From Oscillospiraceae bacterium (GTDB taxonomy: Bacteria > Bacillota > Clostridia > Christensenellales > Aristaeellaceae), in the NCBI GenBank assembly GCA_031266295.1, contig JAISBH010000054.1:1-11542 (forward strand): a DNA stretch of 11,542 nt, read 5' to 3'. Of this stretch, positions 1 to 6,874 are shown piece by piece. Below the pieces are notes generated by a model. The model ran no database searches, was not told the DNA's origin, and saw nothing but the letters and a program-made list of their open reading frames with translations. A program made the position numbers and the translations under genes. Each line of letters begins with the position of its first letter. Within the stretch, counting starts at the first letter, position 1.

Positions 1-392
1 ACCATCGACGTTAGGGTTGGGAAGAAGAACACCGTCTTGAAGAATCCTCCCAGCGCGATCCTTCGGTTCAGCGCCAGCGCGAGCAGCAAGCTAACAGCCA
101 GCGTCAACGGCACTACGCTGAACGCGTACCACAGATTATTCACCAACGCCGTTTTAAAGTTGGTATCCCTGAACAGCTTAAGATAATTATCCAGTCCGAC
201 AAACTTCAATGTGTTTACGCCGTTGAAGCTCGTGAAACTGATGACCAGACCCGCTACCACAGGTATGCCTGTAAATATTAGAAAGCCAACAAAATTAGGC
301 AGTATATAAAGATAACCTGCAAGCGCTTCACGATATTGAAGGCGCGAAGGCTTGATCCGGCGCGGCAGAGTGCGATCTGTCCCTGTTATCAT
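1..392 (-). CDS. Carbohydrate ABC transporter permease, MalF/UgpA type (partial, 3' end cut by window edge)
   Basis: Inner-membrane permease subunit of a binding-protein-dependent sugar importer. I translated the minus strand by hand: 130 complete codons remain, and the C-terminal half with the EAA loop lies outside the window. The product starts MITGTDRTLP, has a basic cytoplasmic N-terminus, a first membrane segment at about residues 28-51, the segment GLDNYLKLFRD at 67-76 that is typical of MalF/UgpA permeases, and a second membrane segment at about 85-108. The ATG at 390-392 (minus strand) follows GGAGGG with 7 bases between, which fixes the start. It lies 63 bases behind the substrate-binding protein gene, so the two form an operon in the usual order of binding protein then permease. 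A partner permease is expected beyond the left edge. The sugar cannot be told from this fragment. Confidence 0.93.
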   Translation of the reverse strand, partial: MITGTDRTLPRRIKPSRLQYREALAGYLYILPNFVGFLIFTGIPVVAGLVISFTSFNGVNTLKFVGLDNYLKLFRDTNFKTALVNNLWYAFSVVPLTLAVSLLLALALNRRIALGGFFKTVFFFPTLTSM

Positions 393-416
393 CGGACGGC
401 CCTCCGTAAACGGGAA

Positions 417-442
417 GGGGCTGCACGATGCGCGCAAGCCCC
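417..442 (-). promoter_or_regulatory. Intercistronic hairpin between binding protein and permease genes
   Basis: In minus-strand RNA, GGGGCT pairs with AGCCCC. After a one-base bulge the stem continues as GCGC with GTGC (one G-U pair) around a five-base loop. No T-run follows, so it is not a standard intrinsic terminator. Its place just behind the binding-protein stop codon, before the permease, matches the known pattern in which a stem-loop protects or attenuates the mRNA so that the binding protein is made in excess over the membrane subunits. The pairing is seen directly; the role is inferred. Confidence 0.55.
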
Positions 443-455
443 CGTTGTCTTAATA

Positions 456-1676
456 TTATTCTTCATCCCTGAGCGCATAGAAGTTGTCGAACGCTGCGCG
501 CAGGTCTTGTTCGCCGAGGATATACAGCTGAAGCTCGGCCATGAAATCATCATTGATAGCCGCGTAGTTGGCGGCGGTATCCTGCTCGAGCAGCACGCGC
601 GAGGTGAAACGGTACTCTACGCCAGGCGTCGTTACCGATTCCTTATAGACAGCCAGCGCCGCGTCAGTGGCGTAAGACGGCACGTCGGTGCGCGCGATTA
701 TTGAGGTGCCCGTGTCGGACACGACCGCGAATTCAATGAAATCATACGCAGCCTGCTTATTCTTCGAGGCGGAGGATATGCACATGTACGAATGCTGGCC
801 CACGCTGGAACCGGCGGGTACATCGCCGAACACCGGCAGAGGCGCGGCGGCATACTCAACGTCAGTCTCGAGCAATCGGAACGTCCAGTCGCCGTTGATC
901 GTCATCGCGACGTTGCCAGCCGCGAAATCAGCGTACGCGTCCCACATGCCGGAAGCCATCTCTTCTATAGAAATATGGGACTTGTCGCCCGTATACAAAT
1001 CATACAGCAGCTGCGCGTAGGCTTCCGTCCTCACCAGCGGCGCGGGATCGTTCAAGTACTCGCCGGCGGATGTAGCGCCCAGGTTCATCGTCCACGGCGG
1101 AATGACGCCGCCCCAAACTTTCTTTCCATCTTCTTCATATGTCAGCTGCTTGGCCAGCTCACGATACTGATCCCATGTAATGTTAATGGGATACTCCAGG
1201 CCCTTTTCGTCGAATATTTCCTTGTTATAAAACAGCAGCCAGCACGAACCGGACAGCGGCAATCCGAAGAAGGCGGTTTCCTCCGCGTTCTCGGCGCCCT
1301 TGAGCGCGGTCTCACGGATGATGGATAGGTCGACGCCGCTGGCGTCGGTATATGGCGCGAGGGCTTCGAGCATATCGTTGCCGATATACTGCTTCATTTG
1401 AGCGGGCGTGCGAATCCAGATAACGTCCAGTTCTTCAGGTGAGCCAGCCATCAGCACGCGTAACTTGTCGTCGTAATCGTCGTTGGGTATCTGATGCACG
1501 ACGACTTCCACATCGGGGCGCGCCTCTTTGTATGCCGCGACCGTAGCGGAAAATGTTTGATCCAAGTCGCTTGCATAATAAAGGTTTACTACGCTTTTCG
1601 GAGCTTCCGCCGACACGGACGGGATCAGGCTGAGCAGCAGCAGAGACGTCAAGATAATCGAGACAATCTTCTTCAT
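456..1676 (-). CDS. Carbohydrate ABC transporter substrate-binding protein (family 1), exported
   Basis: Extracellular solute-binding protein that would capture a sugar or oligosaccharide and hand it to the permease encoded next in the operon. The 406-residue length is normal for the family. It has a Sec signal peptide: MKK, a hydrophobic core at about residues 4-18, then SVSA ending at residue 23, a signal peptidase I type site. The mature part begins EAPKSVVNLYYA and has the expected pattern of DVIWI and GNVAMTINGDWT segments. Nine codons upstream lies another in-frame ATG, but GGAGGA at 1686-1691 (minus strand) stands 9 bases before the MKK start, so I chose that one. No lipobox cysteine is present, which is unusual for a single-membrane Bacillota. 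The gene has its own promoter and is transcribed away from iorA. The ligand is unknown. Confidence 0.93.
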   Translation of the reverse strand: MKKIVSIILTSLLLLSLIPSVSAEAPKSVVNLYYASDLDQTFSATVAAYKEARPDVEVVVHQIPNDDYDDKLRVLMAGSPEELDVIWIRTPAQMKQYIGNDMLEALAPYTDASGVDLSIIRETALKGAENAEETAFFGLPLSGSCWLLFYNKEIFDEKGLEYPINITWDQYRELAKQLTYEEDGKKVWGGVIPPWTMNLGATSAGEYLNDPAPLVRTEAYAQLLYDLYTGDKSHISIEEMASGMWDAYADFAAGNVAMTINGDWTFRLLETDVEYAAAPLPVFGDVPAGSSVGQHSYMCISSASKNKQAAYDFIEFAVVSDTGTSIIARTDVPSYATDAALAVYKESVTTPGVEYRFTSRVLLEQDTAANYAAINDDFMAELQLYILGEQDLRAAFDNFYALRDEE

Positions 1677-1685
1677 ACGATCCAT

Positions 1686-1691
1686 TCCTCC
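1686..1691 (-). promoter_or_regulatory. Ribosome binding site deciding the start of the binding-protein gene
   Basis: GGAGGA on the minus strand lies 9 bases before the ATG at 1674-1676 and only 1 base before the in-frame ATG at 1683-1685. The spacing favours the shorter protein, which also begins with a clean MKK signal peptide. Confidence 0.75.
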
Positions 1692-1715
1692 AATGTTTTG
1701 CATTGAGTATAATTA

Positions 1716-1744
1716 ATAATACTACATTAGTGGGTATTCGTCAA
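1716..1744 (-). promoter_or_regulatory. Sigma-A-type promoter of the ABC transporter operon
   Basis: On the minus strand TTGACG (1739-1744) is separated by exactly 17 bases from TATTAT (1716-1721), each 5 of 6 to the vegetative consensus. This places transcription start about 30 bases before the chosen ATG. It is back to back with the iorA promoter, leaving 23 bases between the two -35 boxes in which a regulator could affect both. Confidence 0.6.
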
Positions 1745-1767
1745 ACTGACCGCGAGCGATTATAGAC

Positions 1768-1796
1768 TTGCATATGCGCGGCGGTTTGAGTATACT
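1768..1796 (+). promoter_or_regulatory. Candidate promoter of the iorAB-paaK operon
   Basis: TTGCAT (1768-1773), 17 bases, then TATACT (1791-1796). The -10 box is 5 of 6 to consensus; the -35 box is weak at 3 of 6, which would suit an activated or modest promoter. The -10 box lies inside the palindrome AGTATACT (1789-1796), and a second palindrome GCATATGC (1770-1777) covers most of the -35 box. Transcription would start near 1803, about 27 bases before the iorA ATG. Confidence 0.4.
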
Positions 1797-1829
1797 TGGC
1801 ATGAGTACACCGCTGGAGGGTTGCCTTAT

Positions 1830-3638
1830 ATGCCTGACGTCCGTCTGCTGCTTGGAAACGAGGCCATTGCGCGCGGAGCCTGGGAAGCCGGATGCCGCGT
1901 CATCGCCAGTTATCCCGGCACCCCGTCCACCGAAATCACCGAGGCCTGCGCCCGTTATCATGATCTTGATACTGAATGGTCCGTCAACGAGAAGGTCGCC
2001 ATGGAGATTGCCGCCGGCGCATCCATCGGCGGCGCGCGCACGCTCACCTGCATGAAGCACGTAGGCCTCAACGTCGCCGCCGACCCGCTGTTCACGCTGG
2101 CATATACGGGCGTAAACGCGGGATTGGTCATCGTTGTCGCCGACGATCCCGGCGTCCACTCCTCCCAAAATGAGCAGGACAGCCGCTATTACGCCCGTTC
2201 CGCACATCTGCCCATGCTCGTCCCCGCCGACGCGAGCGAGTGCCTCTCTTTTACAAAACTCGCGTTCGACCTGTCGGAACAGTATGACACGCCCGTCATA
2301 ATAGGCACGTGCACGCGCGTGGCGCATGCGCGTAGTCTTGTTGAACTCGGCGAGCGCGCTGAACATCCTTCGCGGGAATGGGCGCGCAATCCATCAAAAT
2401 ATGTAATGCTCCCCGGCCCCGCGCGCGCCAGACATATTGCCGTCGAGCGGCGCGAGAACTCTCTGCGCGCAGCCGCCGAGACCGCCGACTGGGCGTACAC
2501 GGCCGAGTATAATGACAAATCCGTCGGCGTGATCTGCGCGGGCACGGCGTATCAATATGTCAAAGAGGCGATGCCAAGCGCGTCCGTATTCAAGTTGAAC
2601 ATGGTCTATCCCCTGCCGGACGAGGCGATACGCGGCTTCGCCGCCCATGTTGGGCAACTGCTGATAGCAGAGGAGCTGGAGCCGTTCATTGAGGACGCCG
2701 TCAAGGCGTTGGGGATCAACTGTTCCGGTAAGGATCGCACGGGCAAGCAGGGCGAGTTGTCCGTCAATAAGGTGCGAGCGGCGTTCGAGTCTTTTGTCTC
2801 GCCGCCTTCGGGTTCCGTTCCGGATACGCAGGACGCTCCCGAACCTCCGGCACGCCCGCCCGCCATGTGCGCCGGGTGTCCGCACCGCGCGGTGTTCTAC
2901 TCGCTCGCCAGGCGCAAGTACACCGTCAGCGGCGACATAGGCTGCTACACGTTGGGAATGCTGCCGCCGCATGGCGCGATGGACGCGTGCCTGTGCATGG
3001 GCGCGTCGATCGGCATGGCGTTCGGGCTGAACAAGGCGCGCGGGGCTGGCTTCGCGCGAAACACGGTCGCGGTCATCGGCGATTCTACATTCATGCACAG
3101 CGGCATGACCGCGCTGCTGGACGCCGTGTACAACCGTGCGTCGCTGACGCTGCTGATTCTCGACAATCGCATCACCGGCATGACAGGGCATCAGCACAAC
3201 CCCGCCAGCGGATTCGACATCCATAATAACCCAGCACCCTCGGTCGACCTCGGGGCGATCTGCAGCGCTCTGGGCGTGACGCGGGTTCGCTCGCTCGATC
3301 CGTTCGAACTAACGGAACTCGACGACGCGCTGAAAGAGGAAACCGCTTTCGACGGCGTGTCGGTGATAATCGCCCGCCGCCCATGTGCGCTGCTCAGCAA
3401 AAAACGCTGCCCTCCCGTAACTATCGAAGACTGCCGTAAGTGCGGTACATGCATGAGGCTAGGCTGTCCCGCGCTGTCTAAGGGTGAGGATGGATCAGTA
3501 TCGGTCGATCCGACGCAATGCGTGGGCTGCGGATTATGCTCGCGCGTATGCCCGTTCCACGCGATATACGACAAAAACCCCGCCGCCTCTCCGGAAGGAG
3601 AATCCGCCGCAGCTGCGAAGGGAGAGACGCGCGTATGA
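1830..3638 (+). CDS. iorA: Indolepyruvate:ferredoxin oxidoreductase, alpha subunit
   Basis: Catalytic subunit of the cytoplasmic, oxygen-sensitive enzyme that converts arylpyruvate, CoA and oxidised ferredoxin to arylacetyl-CoA, CO2 and reduced ferredoxin. The 602 residues match the family. Domains in order: an N-terminal pyrimidine-binding-like domain with SYPGTPSTE near residue 27 and NEKVAMEIAAGAS near 53; the family signature MKHVGLNVAADP near 75 and DDPGVHSSQNEQD near 105; a C-terminal thiamine-diphosphate domain with GDS at 417-419 and N446; and two [4Fe-4S] sites with cysteines 535/538/541/546 and 564/567/570/574. All eight cysteines are present. An in-frame TTG at 1821 touches the GGAGGG site (1815-1820), so the ATG at 1830, 9 bases away, is preferred. 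The stop overlaps the iorB start (ATGA). An alanine-rich tail of about 25 residues follows the last cluster. Confidence 0.96.
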   Translation: MPDVRLLLGNEAIARGAWEAGCRVIASYPGTPSTEITEACARYHDLDTEWSVNEKVAMEIAAGASIGGARTLTCMKHVGLNVAADPLFTLAYTGVNAGLVIVVADDPGVHSSQNEQDSRYYARSAHLPMLVPADASECLSFTKLAFDLSEQYDTPVIIGTCTRVAHARSLVELGERAEHPSREWARNPSKYVMLPGPARARHIAVERRENSLRAAAETADWAYTAEYNDKSVGVICAGTAYQYVKEAMPSASVFKLNMVYPLPDEAIRGFAAHVGQLLIAEELEPFIEDAVKALGINCSGKDRTGKQGELSVNKVRAAFESFVSPPSGSVPDTQDAPEPPARPPAMCAGCPHRAVFYSLARRKYTVSGDIGCYTLGMLPPHGAMDACLCMGASIGMAFGLNKARGAGFARNTVAVIGDSTFMHSGMTALLDAVYNRASLTLLILDNRITGMTGHQHNPASGFDIHNNPAPSVDLGAICSALGVTRVRSLDPFELTELDDALKEETAFDGVSVIIARRPCALLSKKRCPPVTIEDCRKCGTCMRLGCPALSKGEDGSVSVDPTQCVGCGLCSRVCPFHAIYDKNPAASPEGESAAAAKGETRV

Positions 3639-4276
3639 TCAGCAACATAATAATCGTCGGCGTCGGGGGACAGGGCGCGCTGCTGGCCAGCCGTATACTC
3701 GGCGCGCTGGCGCTACGGCTGGGCCGCGACGTAAAGGTCAGCGAGGTACATGGCATGGCGCAGCGCGGCGGCAGCGTTATTACCCACGTGCGCATAGGCG
3801 GCGAGGGCGACTTGATCCACGCGCCGTTGGTCGCTGAGGGCGAGGCTGGCGCAGTGATCGCGTTTGAACCGCTGGAAGCCTTGCGCGCGCTGCCGTACTT
3901 GATACCAAAGAGGGGTCTGATCATTACAAATACCCGCCCGATACCGCCGATGTCGGTGCTGACCGGCGCGGCGAAATATCCGTCCGACGTGATGGAGTCG
4001 CTGACCGCTTCACCTGACAGACAGGTCGCCGCGTTCGACGCTCAGGCGCTGGCTGAAAAGCATAAAGCGCCGCGCGCTGTAAATATCGCGCTGTTGGGCG
4101 CGCTGGCCGCGCATCCTATACTGCGTGATGAAACAACGGACGAGCCGGTCTCGCTGACGGTTTGGGAGTCGGCTGTCGCTGACGCCGTCCCGCCCAAGAC
4201 GTTGGAGTCGAACCTGGCCGTATTCCGCGACTCTTATTATAGTTCATCCAGCAATTCTCTTAATCCGCTTAAGTAA
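3635..4276 (+). CDS. iorB: Indolepyruvate:ferredoxin oxidoreductase, beta subunit
   Basis: Small subunit of IorAB, equivalent to the gamma domain of other 2-oxoacid:ferredoxin oxidoreductases. The 213 residues are normal to slightly long. The N-terminus has the nucleotide-fold loop IIIVGVGGQGALLASRIL, followed by KVSEVHGMAQRGGSV, the signature of this domain that contacts the thiamine/CoA site in related enzymes. The C-terminus ends in a serine-rich stretch that looks unstructured. The start codon overlaps the iorA stop as ATGA, so translation is very likely coupled, which fits a fixed 1:1 subunit ratio. A purine-rich GGGAGAG lies upstream inside iorA. Function is secure from sequence plus context; which aryl 2-oxoacid is preferred (indole-, phenyl- or hydroxyphenylpyruvate) cannot be read from sequence. 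Confidence 0.95.
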   Translation: MISNIIIVGVGGQGALLASRILGALALRLGRDVKVSEVHGMAQRGGSVITHVRIGGEGDLIHAPLVAEGEAGAVIAFEPLEALRALPYLIPKRGLIITNTRPIPPMSVLTGAAKYPSDVMESLTASPDRQVAAFDAQALAEKHKAPRAVNIALLGALAAHPILRDETTDEPVSLTVWESAVADAVPPKTLESNLAVFRDSYYSSSSNSLNPLK

Positions 4277-4307
4277 CGACCGACCAACGCGAAAGGGTGC
4301 AGCCACT

Positions 4308-5609
4308 TTGGATCAATACATGTTCGACCGCGACGTCGAGACCATGCCCCGGAGCCAGCTTCGCGAGCTGCAAGACAAACGCCTGCGCGACGTCGTCGCG
4401 CGCGTATATGACAACGTGCCGTTCTACCGTAAAAAGATGCGGGACGCGGGACTCACCACTGCGGATATCCACGGCGTGGACGATCTGCCCAAACTGCCGT
4501 TCACGAACAAGAGCGACCTGCGCGACAACTATCCGTTCGGGCTGTTCGCCGTACCGCAGGATCGGATAACGCGCATCCACGCGTCCAGCGGCACGACAGG
4601 CAAGCCTACCGTCTCCGGGTACACCGCGTACGACATAGAGGTGTGGGGCGAACTGATGGCGCGCGCGATGACCTGTGCGGGCGTCACTAAGAACGACATC
4701 GTGCAGGTATCGTACGGTTATGGGCTGTTTACAGGCGGGTTGGGCGCGCACTACGGCGCGGAGAGGATCGGCGCGTCGGTTGTGCCCGCTTCGGTCGGCA
4801 ACACTCGTCGGCAGATAATGCTGCTTGAGGACTTTGGCGTAAACGCGCTGGCTTGCACGCCCACGTATGCCATCGTGCTGGGCGAGGCGATCCGTGAGGC
4901 GGGTATCCCGCTGTCACGGTTCAAGCTGCGCGCCGGGGTATTCGGCGCGGAGCCGTGGACGGAGGTTCAGCGCCGACACGTGGAGGGTCTGCTAAACATC
5001 CACGCTCACGACGTGTATGGGCTTAGCGAGGTGATGGGCCCCGGCGTATCGATCGAATGTTCCGAGCAGCAAGGTATGCACGTGTGGGAGGATCACTTTA
5101 TACCGGAGATAATCGATCCGGACACCGATCAGCCGCTGCCCAACGGCACTCGCGGCGAGATCGTGTTCACGACCATCTCCAAGGAGGGTATGCCGCTGAT
5201 CCGCTACCGCACCCACGATCTGACCGTGCTGGACGACACGCCGTGCCCATGCGGGCGCACACACCTGCGTATGAAGAAGCTGACCGGGCGAACCGACGAC
5301 ATGCTGATCATTCGCGGGGTGAACGTGTTCCCGTCCCAGGTCGAGACCGCACTGGCCGGTATCGAGGGCGTCGAACCGCAATACCTGCTGGTCGTGCGCC
5401 GCGAGAAGAATCTCGATACGCTGGAAGTACGCGTAGAACTGGCGCCCTCCCTCCCCAGCGACGAGGTGCGCGGCATTGAACGCATACACGACGCGGTCGA
5501 GGCGGCGGTGGATTCGCTGCTGGGCATCCACGCGGAGATAAGGCTGGTTCCGTCGGGCAGCATTCCGCGCAGCGAGGGCAAGACGCCCAGGACGCAGGAT
5601 CTGAGGTAA
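4308..5609 (+). CDS. paaK: Phenylacetate-CoA ligase (AMP-forming), arylacetate type
   Basis: Joins phenylacetate or a related aryl acid to CoA with ATP, giving arylacetyl-CoA, AMP and pyrophosphate. The 433-residue length is typical. ANL-superfamily motifs are all present: the P-loop SSGTTGKP at 93-100, the aromatic motif YGLSE at 237-241, the ribose-binding aspartate in YRTHD at 300-304, the hinge GRTDD at 327-331, and GSIPRSEGKTPR with the catalytic lysine K425. NVPFYRKK near 36 is typical of the PaaK family. The start is a TTG: MDQYMFDRDVETM fits the usual N-terminus of clostridial homologues, and AAAGGG lies about 10 bases upstream, while the next ATG (4320) would be 22 bases away. It begins 31 bases behind iorB, the third gene of the operon. 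It either activates scavenged arylacetates or handles arylacetyl-CoA made by IorAB. Confidence 0.93.
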   Translation: MDQYMFDRDVETMPRSQLRELQDKRLRDVVARVYDNVPFYRKKMRDAGLTTADIHGVDDLPKLPFTNKSDLRDNYPFGLFAVPQDRITRIHASSGTTGKPTVSGYTAYDIEVWGELMARAMTCAGVTKNDIVQVSYGYGLFTGGLGAHYGAERIGASVVPASVGNTRRQIMLLEDFGVNALACTPTYAIVLGEAIREAGIPLSRFKLRAGVFGAEPWTEVQRRHVEGLLNIHAHDVYGLSEVMGPGVSIECSEQQGMHVWEDHFIPEIIDPDTDQPLPNGTRGEIVFTTISKEGMPLIRYRTHDLTVLDDTPCPCGRTHLRMKKLTGRTDDMLIIRGVNVFPSQVETALAGIEGVEPQYLLVVRREKNLDTLEVRVELAPSLPSDEVRGIERIHDAVEAAVDSLLGIHAEIRLVPSGSIPRSEGKTPRTQDLR

Positions 5610-5684
5610 GTTTAGCGTAAACCGGCGAATTCCATAACTAATCCACGTATATCGGCTGCTAGCGATGGTACGATTAAAGCGATA

Positions 5685-5714
5685 CACACCCGGCGGCAGA
5701 TGCCGCCGGGTGTG
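5685..5714 (+). terminator. Perfect 14-bp hairpin, likely transcription end of iorAB-paaK
   Basis: CACACCCGGCGGCA (5685-5698) and its exact reverse complement (5701-5714) flank two bases, giving a very stable stem 75 bases after the paaK stop. Only TT follows directly, so the U-run of a classical intrinsic terminator is missing. It could act with a termination factor or protect the mRNA 3' end. The hairpin is certain; its role as terminator is inferred. Confidence 0.55.
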
Positions 5715-5821
5715 TTGGTATGTACGCCATCCGACCCCTCCTCTCATCAGCGTGTTCATACATTAGACGATTTGCGGGGCGAGTTTTTAGGATTGTCCGC
5801 TGAAGATGTGTACTCAACGTC

Positions 5822-5889
5822 TTGTTTTCCGGCGGAGTTTTTAGTATGATTATTAGTAAGGCACTACGCCTATTTTAAAGGGTTATAAT
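5822..5889 (+). promoter_or_regulatory. Candidate promoters of the GNAT-HIT operon
   Basis: Two possible sites: TTGTTT (5822-5827), 17 bases, TATGAT (5845-5850); and a perfect TATAAT (5884-5889) that lacks a recognisable -35 box or an extended TG. Either would give a leader ending at the strong AGGAGG site. I cannot choose between them from sequence. Confidence 0.3.
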
Positions 5890-5926
5890 GGCGATCGCTG
5901 CCGTGGTTATTTAGGAGGAAGCCGCA

Positions 5927-6874
5927 ATGTTGATACGCTGGGCCACAGAAAATGATTTACCCGATTGGTATGCGCTGGCGACCGAGGTGTCGCCGATATT
6001 CCGGCATCCTGCCGACATGGGCAAAGACCCGGAGTTTATCTCCTACGCCGAAAGCAAAGCGAGCAAATACGAAGCCCTAACCGCCGTGGATTACATAAGC
6101 GGCGTGAACATGGGCTTTATCGGATTTTCTCGTACATACAACCGCATCACATGGTTCGGCGTGGCGGGTCAATATCGCGGACGCGGCGCGGGCAGACGAC
6201 TGCTGAAAACGGCTCTGCGTCAACTTGATCACACAAAGCCCATCACGGTGGAAACCTTTCGCGAAGGCTACGAGCCAGGCGTTCCGGCAAAGAACCTTTA
6301 CCGCAAGGTCGGCTTTGTAGAAACCGAAAGCGGCCTCACCGGACCGCACAATCTACCGACTTGTCGAATGACGGCGGATTTGTCGGGAGAGAAGCGCGGC
6401 GGGAGCTTTCATTATCGCTATCCTCGTTACGCACGGCATTCACAAAAAGAGTTTTGCCCTGTTTGCAATGATGAACCCTCGCCGGATGGTCAACCGGATA
6501 TAACCGCAAACGACCGAGTCTGGATTTGCGGCGAATACCCTGGTCAAGGTCGGTTGTTCGGCAAGATGTACGTTATGCCGCGCAAGCATTTTGTCAACTT
6601 TGAGGATATACCCGCCGATGATATGATCGCTTTCATGGGTGAAGTTCAGCGTGTGGGCGCGGCGCTGCGCAAAGTGACTGGCGCGATAAAAATCAACTAC
6701 GAGATGCACAGCAATTCTGGGGCGCACTTGCATATTCATCTTTGCCCGCGCTATTTGGACGATGATTTTCCGAGTATGTCGATGGATTTGCATATCCCCT
6801 CTGACCCTGCGCCTTACGAGAGTTACGAGGAATTTCTATGGTTTATCGAGCAGATGAGAAAGGCGCTGGCATGA
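5927..6874 (+). CDS. Fusion protein: GNAT N-acetyltransferase + HIT-family hydrolase/transferase
   Basis: A 315-residue two-domain protein. Residues 1-150 are a GNAT acetyltransferase: the acetyl-CoA pyrophosphate loop is QYRGRGAGRRLL at 82-93, after strand GFIGFSRTYNRITWFGVAG, and NLYRKVGFVETE at 123-134 is the usual last GNAT motif. Residues 175-315 are a HIT domain: CPVC at 177-180 (a zinc-knuckle-like pair seen in one HIT subgroup), GKMYVMPRKHFVNFEDI at 212-228, and the complete histidine triad HLHIHL at 267-272 (H267, H269, H271). Family knowledge: GNATs acetylate amines; HIT proteins hydrolyse or transfer nucleotidyl groups from phosphoramidates, aminoacyl-adenylates or dinucleoside polyphosphates. 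AGGAGG stands 8 bases before the ATG. The next gene overlaps as ATGA. GC content is lower than in the surroundings. The substrate is unknown. Confidence 0.88.
   Translation: MLIRWATENDLPDWYALATEVSPIFRHPADMGKDPEFISYAESKASKYEALTAVDYISGVNMGFIGFSRTYNRITWFGVAGQYRGRGAGRRLLKTALRQLDHTKPITVETFREGYEPGVPAKNLYRKVGFVETESGLTGPHNLPTCRMTADLSGEKRGGSFHYRYPRYARHSQKEFCPVCNDEPSPDGQPDITANDRVWICGEYPGQGRLFGKMYVMPRKHFVNFEDIPADDMIAFMGEVQRVGAALRKVTGAIKINYEMHSNSGAHLHIHLCPRYLDDDFPSMSMDLHIPSDPAPYESYEEFLWFIEQMRKALA

Larger units (their letters stand above)
5610..5926. other. Non-coding region between paaK and the GNAT-HIT gene
   Basis: This 317-base stretch holds no convincing gene. It contains the strong hairpin at 5685-5714; a weak 7-bp stem at 5803-5809/5817-5823 followed by a T4 run; and the ten-base direct repeat GAGTTTTTAG at 5781-5790 and 5835-5844, each copy preceded by a GGCG-like run. 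Two weak promoter candidates face the downstream gene: TTGTTT (5822) with TATGAT (5845) at 17-base spacing, and a perfect TATAAT (5884-5889) with no good -35 box. The downstream gene has AGGAGG at 5913-5918. Confidence 0.6.

Noticed and set aside
336..704. 122-codon plus-strand open frame near the left end
   Set aside because: Overlaps the start of the permease and the end of the binding protein on the other strand; composition is arbitrary and the supposed start lies within the permease coding sequence.
2394..3224. 276-codon open frame on the minus strand inside iorA
   Set aside because: It lies wholly antisense to a gene with all catalytic motifs. Its product is Arg/His/Gly-rich with no domain, as expected of opposite-strand frames in GC-rich genes.
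4992..5759. 255-codon minus-strand open frame over the paaK end
   Set aside because: Antisense to well-supported paaK motifs (YGLSE, GRTDD). No ribosome site or recognisable domain; it runs through the 14-bp hairpin.
5720..5803. Short open frame MYAIRPLLSS... (27 codons) after the hairpin
   Set aside because: No ribosome binding site, no conserved feature, and it runs across one copy of the direct repeat.
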